A stretch of 64,000 nt of DNA from Xanthomonas sp. Leaf131 (GTDB lineage Bacteria; Pseudomonadota; Gammaproteobacteria; Xanthomonadales; Xanthomonadaceae), in NCBI RefSeq assembly GCF_001423495.1, contig NZ_LMOG01000019.1:30498-94497 (forward strand), given 5' to 3'. Position 1 is the first letter of the stretch. Each line of letters starts with the position of its first letter. Positions 25,255 to 34,096 of this stretch are shown here, in pieces. The notes beneath the pieces are model-generated. The model saw only the letters and a program-made list of their open reading frames with translations, was not told the origin of the DNA and did not search any database. Made by a program: the position numbers and the translations under genes.

Positions 25255-27462
25255 ATGAAATTCGACACTCCTGCCGGTACCAATCCCATCGATCAGCTCA
25301 AGGTCGTCGGCAAGCCCGTCGATCGCATCGATGGTCCGCTCAAGACGACGGGTCAAGCGCCGTATGCATACGAGCACCATGACCTGCCAGGTCGCGCTGC
25401 CTACGGCCACGTCGTTGGCGCAGGCATTGCCAAAGGTACGATCCGCAGTATCGACCTGAGCGCTGCGCGCAACGCGCCTGGCGTGCTCGGGATCGTGACC
25501 GCGCAGAACGCCGGCAAGCTGCAAAAAGGCAAGTACAACACCGCCAAACTGCTGGGCGGTCCGGAGATTCAGCACTATCACCAGGCCATTGCGGTGGTGA
25601 TTGCAGAAACCTTCGAACAGGCACGCGCCGCGGGCCAGTTGATCAAGGTCGATTACGGTCGCCATGTCGGTGCCTACGATCTGGAAAAGTCACGCGATGG
25701 CGCCAAGGTCACCAAGGAAGGCGGCGCGCCGAACAGTGCGGTCGGCAATTTCGATGGCGCGTTCGCCGCTGCCCCCGTGCAATTGGATGCCGAGTACACC
25801 ACCCCCGATCATTCGCACGCGATGATGGAGCCGCATGCATCGATCGCGATGTGGGAAGGCGACGAGCTCAGCGTCTGGACCTCCAATCAGATGATCGACT
25901 GGAGCGCGGGCGATCTGGCCAAGACGCTCGGTATCCCGCGCGAGAACGTGCGTCTGATGTCGCCGTATATCGGTGGCGGTTTCGGCGGCAAGCTATTCCT
26001 GCGTGCCGACGCGGTACTCGCCTCGCTGGCTGCGCGCCAGGTGGGACGCCCGGTCAAGGTGATGCTGCCGCGGCCGCTGATCTTCAACAACACCACGCAT
26101 CGTCCGGCCACCGTGCAGCGTATTCGCATCGGTGCACAGCGCGATGGCAAGATCACCGCGATTGCGCATGAAAGCTGGTCCGGCGATTTGCCCGAGGGCG
26201 GGCCGGAAATCGCGGCCGCGCAGACGCAGTTGTTGTATGCCGGTGCCAACCGCCTGATTTCCACACGCCTGGCCGTGCTCGATCTGCCCGAAGGCAACGC
26301 GATGCGTGCGCCTGGCGAAGCGCCGGGCTTGATGGCGCTGGAAGTGGCCATGGACGAAATGGCCGAGAAGCTGGAGATGGATCCGGTCAAGTTCCGGATC
26401 GTCAACGACACCCAGGTCGACCCGGAAAATCCGCAGCGCCCATTCTCTCAGCGTCAGTTGGTCAAGTGCCTGGAAGACGGGGCAAAGCGGTTCGACTGGT
26501 CCAAGCGCAAGGCCAAGCCGGCCAGCAGCCGCGATGGGCGCTGGTTGGTCGGCATGGGCGTAGCCGCAGCATTCCGTAATGCGCCGGTGATGACCTCCGG
26601 CGCACGCATGCGCCTGGAGCAGGGCGGTCGCGTGGTGGTGGAAACCGACATGACCGATATCGGCACCGGCTCCTACACCATCATTGCGCAGACCGCTGCG
26701 GAAATGCTGGGCGTGCCGCTGGATTGGGTGGATGTGCGCCTGGGCGATTCCAGCTTTCCGGCATCGGCTGGTTCCGGTGGTCAGTGGGGCGCCAACAGCT
26801 CCACTGCCGGTGTGTATGCAGCGTCGGTGAAGCTGCGCGAAGCCGTTGCCAAACAGCTGGGATTGGACCCGACCAAGGCGGAATTCGTCGACAGCCATGT
26901 ACGCGCGGGCGGCAAGCGCATCGCGCTGGGCGATGCTGCAGCCAATGGTGCGCTGGTGGTGGAAGACAAGATCGAATTTGGTGATCTGTCCAAGACGCAT
27001 CAGCTCTCGACTTTCGGCGCGCACTTTGTCGAGGTCGGCGTGGATATCGCCACGGCCGAGGTACGCATCCGGCGCATGCTCGCCGTGTGCGCAGCCGGAC
27101 GCATTCTCAACCCCAAATCTGCACGCAGCCAGGTCATCGGCGGCATGACCATGGGCGCAGGCGCCGCCTTGATGGAGGAGCTGGCGGTCGACAAGCGCCT
27201 GGGCTTTTTCGTCAATCACGACCTGGCCGGCTACGAAGTGCCGGTGCATGCAGATATCCCGCATCAGGAAGTGATTTTTCTCGAAGAAAGCGACCCGATG
27301 TCTTCGCCGATGAAGGCCAAGGGCGTGGGCGAGTTGGGCATTTGCGGCGTCGCTGCGGCCATCGCCAATGCGGTCTATAACGCAACCGGTGTGCGTGTGC
27401 GCGACTATCCGGTCACGCTCGACAAGCTGCTCCCGCACATGCCCGAGTTGCTGCGCGCGTGA
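25255..27462 (+). CDS. paoC: periplasmic aldehyde oxidoreductase, molybdopterin subunit (PaoC-like)
   Basis: A 735-residue catalytic subunit that binds the molybdenum cofactor and oxidises aldehydes to carboxylic acids. SPYIGGGFGGKLFLRAD (near residue 238) is the cofactor-binding glycine-rich motif. AMRAPGEAPGLMALEVAMDE near 350 and GVGELGICGVAAAIANAV near 690 are family signatures, the latter with the catalytic glutamate. The start directly follows paoB. The stop overlaps the XdhC-like gene by 4 bp, so cofactor insertion is translationally coupled. Natural substrates may be aromatic aldehydes, by analogy to E. coli, where the enzyme detoxifies them. Confidence 0.95.
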   Translation: MKFDTPAGTNPIDQLKVVGKPVDRIDGPLKTTGQAPYAYEHHDLPGRAAYGHVVGAGIAKGTIRSIDLSAARNAPGVLGIVTAQNAGKLQKGKYNTAKLLGGPEIQHYHQAIAVVIAETFEQARAAGQLIKVDYGRHVGAYDLEKSRDGAKVTKEGGAPNSAVGNFDGAFAAAPVQLDAEYTTPDHSHAMMEPHASIAMWEGDELSVWTSNQMIDWSAGDLAKTLGIPRENVRLMSPYIGGGFGGKLFLRADAVLASLAARQVGRPVKVMLPRPLIFNNTTHRPATVQRIRIGAQRDGKITAIAHESWSGDLPEGGPEIAAAQTQLLYAGANRLISTRLAVLDLPEGNAMRAPGEAPGLMALEVAMDEMAEKLEMDPVKFRIVNDTQVDPENPQRPFSQRQLVKCLEDGAKRFDWSKRKAKPASSRDGRWLVGMGVAAAFRNAPVMTSGARMRLEQGGRVVVETDMTDIGTGSYTIIAQTAAEMLGVPLDWVDVRLGDSSFPASAGSGGQWGANSSTAGVYAASVKLREAVAKQLGLDPTKAEFVDSHVRAGGKRIALGDAAANGALVVEDKIEFGDLSKTHQLSTFGAHFVEVGVDIATAEVRIRRMLAVCAAGRILNPKSARSQVIGGMTMGAGAALMEELAVDKRLGFFVNHDLAGYEVPVHADIPHQEVIFLEESDPMSSPMKAKGVGELGICGVAAAIANAVYNATGVRVRDYPVTLDKLLPHMPELLRA

Positions 27463-28505
27463 GTGCGCTGGTCGCCCCGGTCGCGCCTGCGCCGCCGGCC
27501 GAGCCGGCGTGGCCAGCATGGCCAAGCTATGCGCTGCACGACGATTTGCTGCCCACGCTCACGGCCTGGCATCGGGCAGGGCAGCGGGTAGCGATCGCCA
27601 CGCTGATCGAGGTGCAAGGCTCGTCGCCGCGCCCGGTGGGCAGCGAAATGGCGATCAGCGCCGATGGTCGTGTCGCCGGTTATGTCTCCGGTGGTTGCGT
27701 AGAGGCGGCGGTGGCGCATGAAGCCATCGCCGCCCTGCGTGATGGCGCGCCGCGCTTGCTCGATTACGGTGAAGGCAGCGAGGTGCTCGACATCCAGCTC
27801 AGCTGCGGCGGACGTATCGGCGTGCTGGTCTGGCCGGTGCCGGATCTGGGCGAGCACCTGGCACGCTGGCGCAATGCACGTCAGCACCGCCGCGCCTTCC
27901 ATGTGGCGTTGGATCGAGATTCCGGCGCGGTGCGCTATCCGGCGAATACGCAGGATGTGCGTGCCGGCGAATTCCTGCGCACGCATCGGCCGCCATTGCG
28001 ATTGGCTCTAGTTGGCGCCGATCCTGCGTTACTGGTGCTGGTGGGATTGGCCAGCCAGATGGGCATCGAGGTGCGGGTGCTGCGGCCGCATGGCCCCAGT
28101 GAACCACCGCCCGGGCTGGCGCCGGAACACTACGACCGCCGCGCATTGCGTGACGCGCTGCAGGACCTCGCCCTGGACGCCGACAGTGCGTTGTACAGCC
28201 TGGCGCACGACAGCGATATCGATCTGCAGGTCGCGCATCGCGGGCTTGCATCCAACGCCGCCTGCATCGGCATTCTGGGCAGCCGGCACAAGCGCGAAGC
28301 ACGCCTGCAGGCGCTGCGCGCACTTGGTCACAACGATGCGGCATTGGCCCGGTTACGACTGCCTGCCGGCTGGCGCATGGGACGCTCGTCTCCGCACACC
28401 ATCGCGCTCGGGATCATCGCCGAGGCGACGCAGGCTGTGGCCGACCTGCAGGCCGCGGCAGTAAGCGATGGGGCGGTTGGCGATATCGCTGCGCGTGTTG
28501 CCTAA
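27459..28505 (+). CDS. paoD: XdhC/CoxI-family molybdenum cofactor chaperone (PaoD-like)
   Basis: A 348-residue maturation factor that binds Mo-cofactor and inserts it into the PaoC-type subunit; it is not part of the final enzyme. The N-terminal XdhC_CoxI domain has ATLIEVQGSSPRPVGSEMA, SGGCVEAAVAHEA and LSCGGRIGVLVWP with conserved cysteines. The C-terminal domain begins LALVGADPALLVLVGLA and includes NAACIGILGSRHKREARL and GRSSPHTIALGIIAE. GTG start at 27459 overlaps the paoC stop (GTGA). Last gene of the tightly packed four-gene unit. Confidence 0.92.
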   Translation: MSALVAPVAPAPPAEPAWPAWPSYALHDDLLPTLTAWHRAGQRVAIATLIEVQGSSPRPVGSEMAISADGRVAGYVSGGCVEAAVAHEAIAALRDGAPRLLDYGEGSEVLDIQLSCGGRIGVLVWPVPDLGEHLARWRNARQHRRAFHVALDRDSGAVRYPANTQDVRAGEFLRTHRPPLRLALVGADPALLVLVGLASQMGIEVRVLRPHGPSEPPPGLAPEHYDRRALRDALQDLALDADSALYSLAHDSDIDLQVAHRGLASNAACIGILGSRHKREARLQALRALGHNDAALARLRLPAGWRMGRSSPHTIALGIIAEATQAVADLQAAAVSDGAVGDIAARVA

Positions 28506-29141
28506 GGCGATATGCCGCTGCGCCTGAATCGGTGCGCGCACGTTTCCTACCCGATGGCGACTTGAAAGCGGAAGCGCCGAGTTTCACCCGCTCAACGCGT
28601 CGCCTGATTTGTATTATTTCTGATATGCATTAATGGGCATGTATTGGATTCGCGGCGTTTGCGATACGACTCAGCTAGCCAACGCTCGCCTATAGCTGCG
28701 AGCCGTTGCCGCAGCCACCTGACCTGTCCCGATATGGTCCCGACCGTTGCCGGCCTCTGACGCTTATTGATCGGCCAAATGATTTCGTGACTGCACGAAT
28801 GCAGCGATTTGCGCCTCGATACACAGACGCGGCGCTGCATTCACAACGTCATCCCGTCAAAGCGCGTGCTCACGACGAACACGTGCTGCAGCTGTGCAAC
28901 CTGCAGTCACTCCGCACGCACATTCGGGTCTCTACGCTGGGCGCATCCTCAATACGCACGACGTCGCCATGACCGTACTTTCTGATCACTATGACGACGC
29001 AGTTTGCGACGCTGACCAATATAGGGCGCTCGCAAGCTTGGATTGCACCAGCAATCTGCAAGCCAGAACACTCGGCGATTTACAACGCGCTTCAGCGCTG
29101 ACTACGCGCCATTGTTCACCACGCCCTGCGGCATCGAGCGC
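28506..29141. other. 636-bp intergenic region after the pao operon
   Basis: No gene is supportable on either strand. The stretch 28600-28650 is locally AT-rich and contains a partial palindrome (ATGCATTAATGGGCAT at 28625-28640). The promoter of the nucleotidyltransferase gene may lie here. No repeat element of the A/B family is present. Confidence 0.45.
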
Positions 29142-29750
29142 GTGAGCAACGACCACGCGGCACTGATACTGGCGGCAGGCGCAGGCCGTCGTCTGGGCCG
29201 GTCGAAACAATTGTTAATGCGCGACGGCGAGCCACTGTTGCGTCGCTTTGTGCGTATCGCGCTGCAGACATCTCCGCGCCGCTGCGTGGTGGTCTTGGGT
29301 GCAGAAGTGGATGCGCTCACCGATGTCTTGCAAGGCCTGGATGTAGAAGTGCTACGGCACAATGAATGGTCAGCCGGCATGGGCTCCAGCCTGGCTGCGC
29401 TGCGCCAGTATGTGCAGGACGATACGACGCTGCGGCGCAGCCTGATCCTGGGTTGCGATCAACCCGCGCTGGACGCGCCGCATCTGCGCGCGTTGCTGGA
29501 AGAGGCCGAGCGCGCGGCATCGGGATGCGCCACGAGCGGTTACGCCGGAGTACGCGGCATCCCCGCAGTGGTGACCCACGCCGCCTGGGCGGATGTGCCG
29601 TTGCAAGCCGATAGCGGCCTGCGTGGCCTGTTCGCCAGTCTGGATGTGCAGACACTGGGCTGTGTGAGCGCTCCGGCACTTGCGCTGGACGTGGACACGC
29701 CCGCCGACCTGGCGGCCGCACAACAGCGCGGCTGGGTGGATGCGGACTGA
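29142..29750 (+). CDS. MobA/MocA-like nucleotidyltransferase
   Basis: A 202-residue NTP-transferase. ALILAAGAGRRLGRSKQLL near the N terminus is the nucleotide-binding signature. GCDQPALDAPHLRALL near residue 107 carries the metal-binding aspartate, and LDVDTPADLAAA is the C-terminal motif. MocA attaches CMP to molybdopterin to give the cytosine dinucleotide cofactor, the form used by PaoABC in E. coli. Its place behind paoABCD makes that role likely, though MobA or another sugar-nucleotide role is not excluded. GTG at 29142 is chosen since the fold starts at once; the frame is open to 29043. A strong hairpin overlaps its stop. Confidence 0.87.
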   Translation: MSNDHAALILAAGAGRRLGRSKQLLMRDGEPLLRRFVRIALQTSPRRCVVVLGAEVDALTDVLQGLDVEVLRHNEWSAGMGSSLAALRQYVQDDTTLRRSLILGCDQPALDAPHLRALLEEAERAASGCATSGYAGVRGIPAVVTHAAWADVPLQADSGLRGLFASLDVQTLGCVSAPALALDVDTPADLAAAQQRGWVDAD

Positions 29751-29775
29751 GACGCTGTGACGGGTCTCAGTCCGC
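29742..29775. terminator. perfect 12-bp hairpin overlapping the nucleotidyltransferase stop
   Basis: GCGGACTGAGAC (29742-29753) pairs perfectly with GTCTCAGTCCGC (29764-29775), with a 10-base loop. The stop codon TGA (29748-29750) is in the 5' arm. It lies between convergent units (this gene and the 31-codon ORF on the minus strand) and probably terminates both, although a T-run is missing. Confidence 0.6.
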
Positions 29776-29812
29776 GTTATCCGACAGCCTGAGCATCAGA
29801 TGCCTGGCATCC

Positions 29813-29908
29813 TTACGACCACAACACGATCGCTTCCCGGATCACCAGGACATAGCCCACCACCATTGCGGTCTTGACCGGAAACTGGAACTTCCTGAGT
29901 AGATACAT
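29813..29908 (-). CDS. 31-residue putative small membrane protein
   Basis: Codons from ATG at 29908 to TAA at 29813-29815 give MYLLRKFQFPVKTAMVVGYV then LVIREAIVLWS. A basic N terminus (R5, K6, K12) precedes a hydrophobic run from A14 to I23, then RE and a hydrophobic end, as in small single-pass proteins. GGGGAGGGG ends four bases before the ATG, among the strongest ribosome binding sites in the window. A sigma-70-like promoter at 29940-29968 is properly placed. I recognise no family. Evidence is the combined promoter + RBS + hydrophobic ORF; conservation is untested. Confidence 0.6.
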   Translation of the reverse strand: MYLLRKFQFPVKTAMVVGYVLVIREAIVLWS

Positions 29909-29939
29909 GAGCCCCTCCCCAGAGGCACGCTTCAGACCG

Positions 29940-29968
29940 AATGTAGCGCTGCGCGTGATCGCTGTCAC
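29940..29968 (-). promoter_or_regulatory. sigma-70-like promoter for the 31-residue ORF
   Basis: Read on the minus strand: -35 GTGACA (5 of 6 with consensus), 17-bp spacer, -10 TACATT (4 of 6). It ends 31 bases upstream of the ATG at 29908. Confidence 0.5.
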
Positions 29969-30193
29969 GTAAGAATTTTCCTACCGTAATGCCAGTATCC
30001 GCCCGACGGTATTTCCATAATCAAAAGAACATTCTGGCTATGCCGAACGCGGGGCCCTTGGCCACTCTCCCGCGGCCCCTTGAGTAAGGGCACGTCGGCA
30101 CGCTGGAGGGGAGAAGGCTTTCCCATGCGGGGTGCGTCGCGATGTTCCGCGCACTTCACGCACCATCGCTGCACGCACCGGCCGGAGGGCCTG

Positions 30194-30409
30194 ATGGACG
30201 AGTCTCGATACGTTGTACGCATTCAGCCCGAACAGGGCGGCTGGTGGGTCACCCGGCCGCAATGGTCGCCACTGCGTTACCTGCGCGAGCAGGGTGCACT
30301 GGAAAACGCCGAATTGATGGCCAAGCTGCATTGCCTGACCACCGGCCAGCCCAGCGGCGTGGTGTTGAACACAGCCGAAGGCGATCGTCTGGTGCGGCGT
30401 TATGGCTGA
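30194..30409 (+). CDS. 71-residue conserved-looking hypothetical protein
   Basis: ATG at 30194 has GGAGG at 30184-30188, five bases upstream, which decides this start over a longer open frame from 30080. The product begins MDESRYVVRIQPEQGGWWVT and ends EGDRLVRRYG. The alternating small hydrophilic pattern with GGWWV and a basic YG end faintly recalls DUF2188-type domains, but this is a weak resemblance. No signal or membrane segment. Function unknown. Just upstream of a permease gene in the same direction. Confidence 0.65.
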   Translation: MDESRYVVRIQPEQGGWWVTRPQWSPLRYLREQGALENAELMAKLHCLTTGQPSGVVLNTAEGDRLVRRYG

Positions 30410-30457
30410 GAACGTCTGATGCACGGGTGTGCGTAGAGGCCCGGGTCGGCTAGATTC

Positions 30458-31774
30458 ATGCCATCGGCCGCTGTTGGCCCGATCCGCACGTTGGCGGCCA
30501 CTTTTTTTGGATGTCCGCCTGTAGTGAATGTCGCCGGTGCTGCGCTGATTCAAAACGATATCGTCGTCTTCGGCTTGATTGCCGCCACGCTGGGAGCGGT
30601 GTTCTGGACCGCCTCGCGCGAACGCGGCCCATGGCGACGTTTCTACGCCGTGGTGCCAGCCTTGCTGCTGTGTTATCTGCTGCCGGGCATCTACAACACC
30701 GTTGGCCTGATCGATGGTGCCAACACCCGTCTGTACAACCCGATCGCCCGCGACGTGCTGCTGCCGGCTGCGTTGATCCTGCTCACCCTGAGCATCGACC
30801 TGCGCGCCATCCTGGGGCTGGGGCCCAAGCTGGTGGCCATGTATCTGGGCGCTTCGCTGAGCATCATGCTGGGCGCGGTGGTCGCGTTCTGGGTGATGCG
30901 CTGGTTGCATCCGGCCACTGTCGCCGGCGACACCTGGGCGGGGATGGCGGCGCTGGCCGGCAGCTGGATCGGCGGCGGCGCCAACATGCTGGCGATGCGC
31001 GAAGTGTTCGATGTAGATGCCACCACGTTCGGCCAGTTCGCGGTGGTCGATGTCGGTGTGGGGTATGTGTGGATGGCGGTGCTGATCTTCCTGGCCGGGC
31101 GGGCGCGCAACATCGATGCGCGTAGCGGCGCCGATACCCGCGCGCTGGATGCCTTGCAGGAGCGCATGGCGCGCTTCCAGGCCGAACACGCGCGCATTCC
31201 CAGCCTGGCGGATTTGATGGTGATCGTGGCGGTGGCATTCGGCGGCGTCGGCCTGGCGCATGCGCTGGCCAATCCGCTCGCAGCATGGTGCAAGGCCAAC
31301 CTCAGTTGGGCCAGCCAGTTCAGTCTGGACACTCCGTTTGTGTGGGTGGTGGTGCTGGCGACCAGCCTTGGGTTGCTGCTGAGCTTCACCCGCGCCCGCA
31401 CACTGGAGGGGGCGGGTGCCTCCAAAATCGGCACACTGCTGCTGTATTTCCTGATCGCCTGCATCGGCATGCAGATGGATCTGCTGGCGCTGCTGGACCG
31501 CCCATGGCTGTTCCTGCTCGGGCTGATCTGGATCGCCGTGCACATCGCGCTGCTATGGGGGCTGGGCAGGTTGCTGCGGGTGCCGTTCTTCTATTTCGCG
31601 ATCGGCTCGCAATCCAACATCGGCGGCCCGGCGTCCGCGCCGGTGGTCGCTGCTGCCTTCCACCCGGCACTGGCGCCGGTCGGTGTGCTGCTCGGCACGA
31701 TGGGCTATGCCACCGGCACCTATCTGGCCTATCTGGTCGGGATTACCTTGCGCGCGATGGCGGGCGCTGGCTGA
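30458..31774 (+). CDS. DUF819-family membrane protein (YjcL-like permease)
   Basis: A polytopic protein of up to 438 residues with about ten hydrophobic helices. GSWIGGGANMLAMREVFDV (around residue 168) and GSQSNIGGPASAPVVAAAF (near 385) are the repeated small-residue motifs of DUF819, suggesting two inverted halves like those of sodium-coupled transporters. The substrate is unknown. A GTG at 30524 is an alternative start giving 416 residues and begins just before the first helix; neither candidate has a convincing ribosome binding site. A long hairpin overlaps its end, facing the convergent effector gene. Confidence 0.88.
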   Translation: MPSAAVGPIRTLAATFFGCPPVVNVAGAALIQNDIVVFGLIAATLGAVFWTASRERGPWRRFYAVVPALLLCYLLPGIYNTVGLIDGANTRLYNPIARDVLLPAALILLTLSIDLRAILGLGPKLVAMYLGASLSIMLGAVVAFWVMRWLHPATVAGDTWAGMAALAGSWIGGGANMLAMREVFDVDATTFGQFAVVDVGVGYVWMAVLIFLAGRARNIDARSGADTRALDALQERMARFQAEHARIPSLADLMVIVAVAFGGVGLAHALANPLAAWCKANLSWASQFSLDTPFVWVVVLATSLGLLLSFTRARTLEGAGASKIGTLLLYFLIACIGMQMDLLALLDRPWLFLLGLIWIAVHIALLWGLGRLLRVPFFYFAIGSQSNIGGPASAPVVAAAFHPALAPVGVLLGTMGYATGTYLAYLVGITLRAMAGAG

Positions 31775-31805
31775 TCCGGGCACTGGCGTGCGCCAGTACC
31801 CGGAT
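31774..31805. terminator. long hairpin between convergent DUF819 and effector genes
   Basis: ATCCGGG-C-ACTGGCG-TG-CGCCAGT-A-CCCGGAT is an inverted repeat of 15 paired positions with a single mismatch and a tight turn. It starts at the DUF819 stop and ends 27 bp before the effector stop. Without a T-run, it is a likely bidirectional terminator. Confidence 0.6.
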
Positions 31806-31832
31806 ACCGCCGTAGGTGACTACCAGAGGTGA

Positions 31833-33029
31833 CTACTGGAGCAGGCGACGGTGCTCTTCCTGCTGCTGGGAAGGCGGTTGCGACTGCGATTGCGACTGCT
31901 GCTGGTTCTGTTGCTGCAGCTGCCCGACATTGGCTTGCGCCGGTTCGTTGGCCGCCGCTGCGGTCTGCACCTGGCTGCGCAGATGCGTCGGATCATCCAT
32001 GCGGCCTTGCACGGCGAACAGGTGGTCGCCCTCGCGGCTGGGCACCAGATGATCGATCCGCTGCAGACCGTCGCTGCTTGCGCGCGCGGCCACGCTGGCG
32101 GCGGTGTTGAGAAACGCGGTGTCGTCGCGAAGCCCCAGGCGGTCGCGCTGGCCGTCCAACTGCACCACTGCATCGTTGAACAGCTGGCTGCCGGTGTGCA
32201 ATGTCGTGCCCTGCGCCTGACCTGGCGACTGCATGTCCTGCGCCTTGATCACCGAATCCATCCCGTGCAGATCCAGCCGATGCTTGAGCATCATGCCCGG
32301 CACCAGGCGCTGCCCGAACGACAACGGATCGGGCTCCGGCAGCTCGATCTGGTGGCCGGCCGCATTGGGCATCGTCCATTTCAACGGAATGCTGTCTTCC
32401 TGCAGATGGGTGAGAATCTCGTTCTTGACGTGATAGCCGCGGATCAATTCGCTGCTGGCGTATTCCTTGGCCGCCGATGCATCCAGACCTTGCCGTTCCA
32501 GCGTGCGGTCGTTGACGCCCGCGGCGTTGTAGGTCACTGCGGGAATGTCGTTGACCATGGCGGATGCGGCTGCCAGACCGCCGCCGAGCGAGTGGCCGGA
32601 GATCACCACCTGGTCGCCAAAGGCCTGCTTGGCCTGGCTGCCGAGCTGGATCGCCGACGCATACTGCGCGTCGTCGAAGCCCAGGCCCTGACCGATGTTG
32701 TGCTTCCAGTCCTTGCCCTCGTCGGTGCCGCAAAAGCCGAGCACCACATTGCCTTGCTCGTTGCGGTAAAACGCGGCATCGAAACCGCTTTTTGCGTCGT
32801 GCAGCAAGCTGGGGTCGATGCCGGCCTGTTGCAGCGCGCTGTCGTCCATGCGCGACCAACCGTTGGGCAAGGCAGCGAAGGTTTCGGCGCCGCCGGCGCG
32901 ACGCTGCGCAGCGGTGGCATACAGGTCTTGCAGCACTGCCGGAAACTGTTGGTCTTCCGGGCGTGGCTGTTGCCCGCGGATCGACTCTGCGAATGGGGTG
33001 GAGGAATCAGTGGAATTTGACGGGCTCAT
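31833..33029 (-). CDS. type IV secretion lipase effector with XVIPCD tail (X-Tfe)
   Basis: A 398-residue protein without a signal peptide. Residues ~80-260 are a class-3-lipase-like alpha/beta hydrolase with GHSLG at 145-149 (nucleophile S147); D208 or D212 and H250 or H255 are plausible triad partners. Residues ~281-398 match the XVIPCD, the signal bound by the VirD4 coupling protein: FNDAVVQLDGQRDRLGL, GLQRIDHLVPS, DHLFAVQGRMDDPTHLR, then a Gln-rich tail (~370-398). Such X-Tfes are delivered by the Xanthomonadales T4SS into rival bacteria. Lipase members attack target membranes. It lies 36 bp downstream of a probable immunity gene in the same operon. No T4SS genes are in the window, so it is an orphan effector locus. 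Confidence 0.88.
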   Translation of the reverse strand: MSPSNSTDSSTPFAESIRGQQPRPEDQQFPAVLQDLYATAAQRRAGGAETFAALPNGWSRMDDSALQQAGIDPSLLHDAKSGFDAAFYRNEQGNVVLGFCGTDEGKDWKHNIGQGLGFDDAQYASAIQLGSQAKQAFGDQVVISGHSLGGGLAAASAMVNDIPAVTYNAAGVNDRTLERQGLDASAAKEYASSELIRGYHVKNEILTHLQEDSIPLKWTMPNAAGHQIELPEPDPLSFGQRLVPGMMLKHRLDLHGMDSVIKAQDMQSPGQAQGTTLHTGSQLFNDAVVQLDGQRDRLGLRDDTAFLNTAASVAARASSDGLQRIDHLVPSREGDHLFAVQGRMDDPTHLRSQVQTAAAANEPAQANVGQLQQQNQQQSQSQSQPPSQQQEEHRRLLQ

Positions 33030-33065
33030 GCGCGGCTCCTTGCGTTCGTCGTGCGAAAAGCCCGC

Positions 33066-33830
33066 TTAGCGGCTGCTTTCCACGGGAATGTGATGGGCGC
33101 TCAACCATGCGCGCACATCCGACCTCACCTGTTGACCGCTGGCATTGAGCAAGCGATCCGGGGTAGTGAAGAAATACGCCTGGAAGGTTTTCTGCTGCGC
33201 GTTGCGCAGCGTGGGGTTCACGCCGGCATTGAGCAACTGCAGCACGGCAGTACTTGCCGCGCCGCTCTGTGCGGCCAGATGCAGCAGGCTGTTACCGGTG
33301 TGGTCGACACGCTGCACATCGGCTCCGGCCTCGATCAACAAGCCGATCTGCGCATCGCGCTTGCTCTGCACGGCGCGGAACAATGGCGTCCAGCCGGCAC
33401 GCGCGCTGACCAGATCGATCGGCGCCTTGTGCTGTAGCAGCACCTTCAAATACTCCGGGTCCTGCGCCATCGCGGCCATATGGACGACGGTTTCCTGGTC
33501 CATGCCCGGCAATGACGGATCTGCGCCCGCATCGAGCAATGCGGCCAGTGCGCGTGGTTGTTCGTTCCAGATCGCCCACTCCAGCAAGGTGACGTTCTGA
33601 TCGCCGTGTGCGGCGAGATCGACAGTGGGGGCGAGTGCACTGATTCGGGCGACGTCACCCTGCGCGATGGCCTTGGCGATGTCGGTCAGACTGGGGTCGC
33701 GGAAGGCGACGGTGTGGTCCTGCAGCGTAGCTGACATGGTGGTTTGCTCCTTGGCACCGGGCGAGGCGGTGCATGAGACCGCGAGAAACGAGGTCGCAAG
33801 AACGAGCAGGGCGGGGAATCGCGGTTGCAT
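33066..33830 (-). CDS. ankyrin-repeat periplasmic lipoprotein, probable immunity protein (X-Tfi)
   Basis: A 254-residue protein starting at ATG 33830 with AAGGAG seven bases upstream. The N-terminal hydrophobic segment ends FLAVSC, giving a near-lipobox with C20 (position -3 is Ala, slightly off consensus), so it is at least exported. Residues ~48-215 form four or five ankyrin-type repeats (NVTLLEWAIWNEQPRALAAL, GWTPLFRAVQSKRDAQIGLL, GNSLLHLAAQSG). It precedes the XVIPCD lipase by 36 bp in one unit. X-Tfi immunity proteins are commonly periplasmic lipoproteins encoded next to their effector, so neutralising incoming or misplaced lipase is the likely job. The pairing is inferred. Confidence 0.82.
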   Translation of the reverse strand: MQPRFPALLVLATSFLAVSCTASPGAKEQTTMSATLQDHTVAFRDPSLTDIAKAIAQGDVARISALAPTVDLAAHGDQNVTLLEWAIWNEQPRALAALLDAGADPSLPGMDQETVVHMAAMAQDPEYLKVLLQHKAPIDLVSARAGWTPLFRAVQSKRDAQIGLLIEAGADVQRVDHTGNSLLHLAAQSGAASTAVLQLLNAGVNPTLRNAQQKTFQAYFFTTPDRLLNASGQQVRSDVRAWLSAHHIPVESSR

Positions 33831-34096
33831 CGAAATCTCCTTCTCCTGATCGCATTCCTGATGGCGCTGCGTGAAGTCCTTCCGCAGCGGGGCCGATCCT
33901 ACCAGCTGCCCGAATCGCTCGCGGTAAGATTTCGTGACATGCGTGAAAGCCGCAGATTTTCTTGTTGAGCCCGCTGCTTGTAGATGTTCTGGATGCTTTG
34001 CGGCACGTAGCGGCACGCATTACACAAATGCGGGCACCCACAGCCGACGGTCATGACGGGGCCGGCATAATGGCGCTTTGCGAGCAGATGGGTGCA

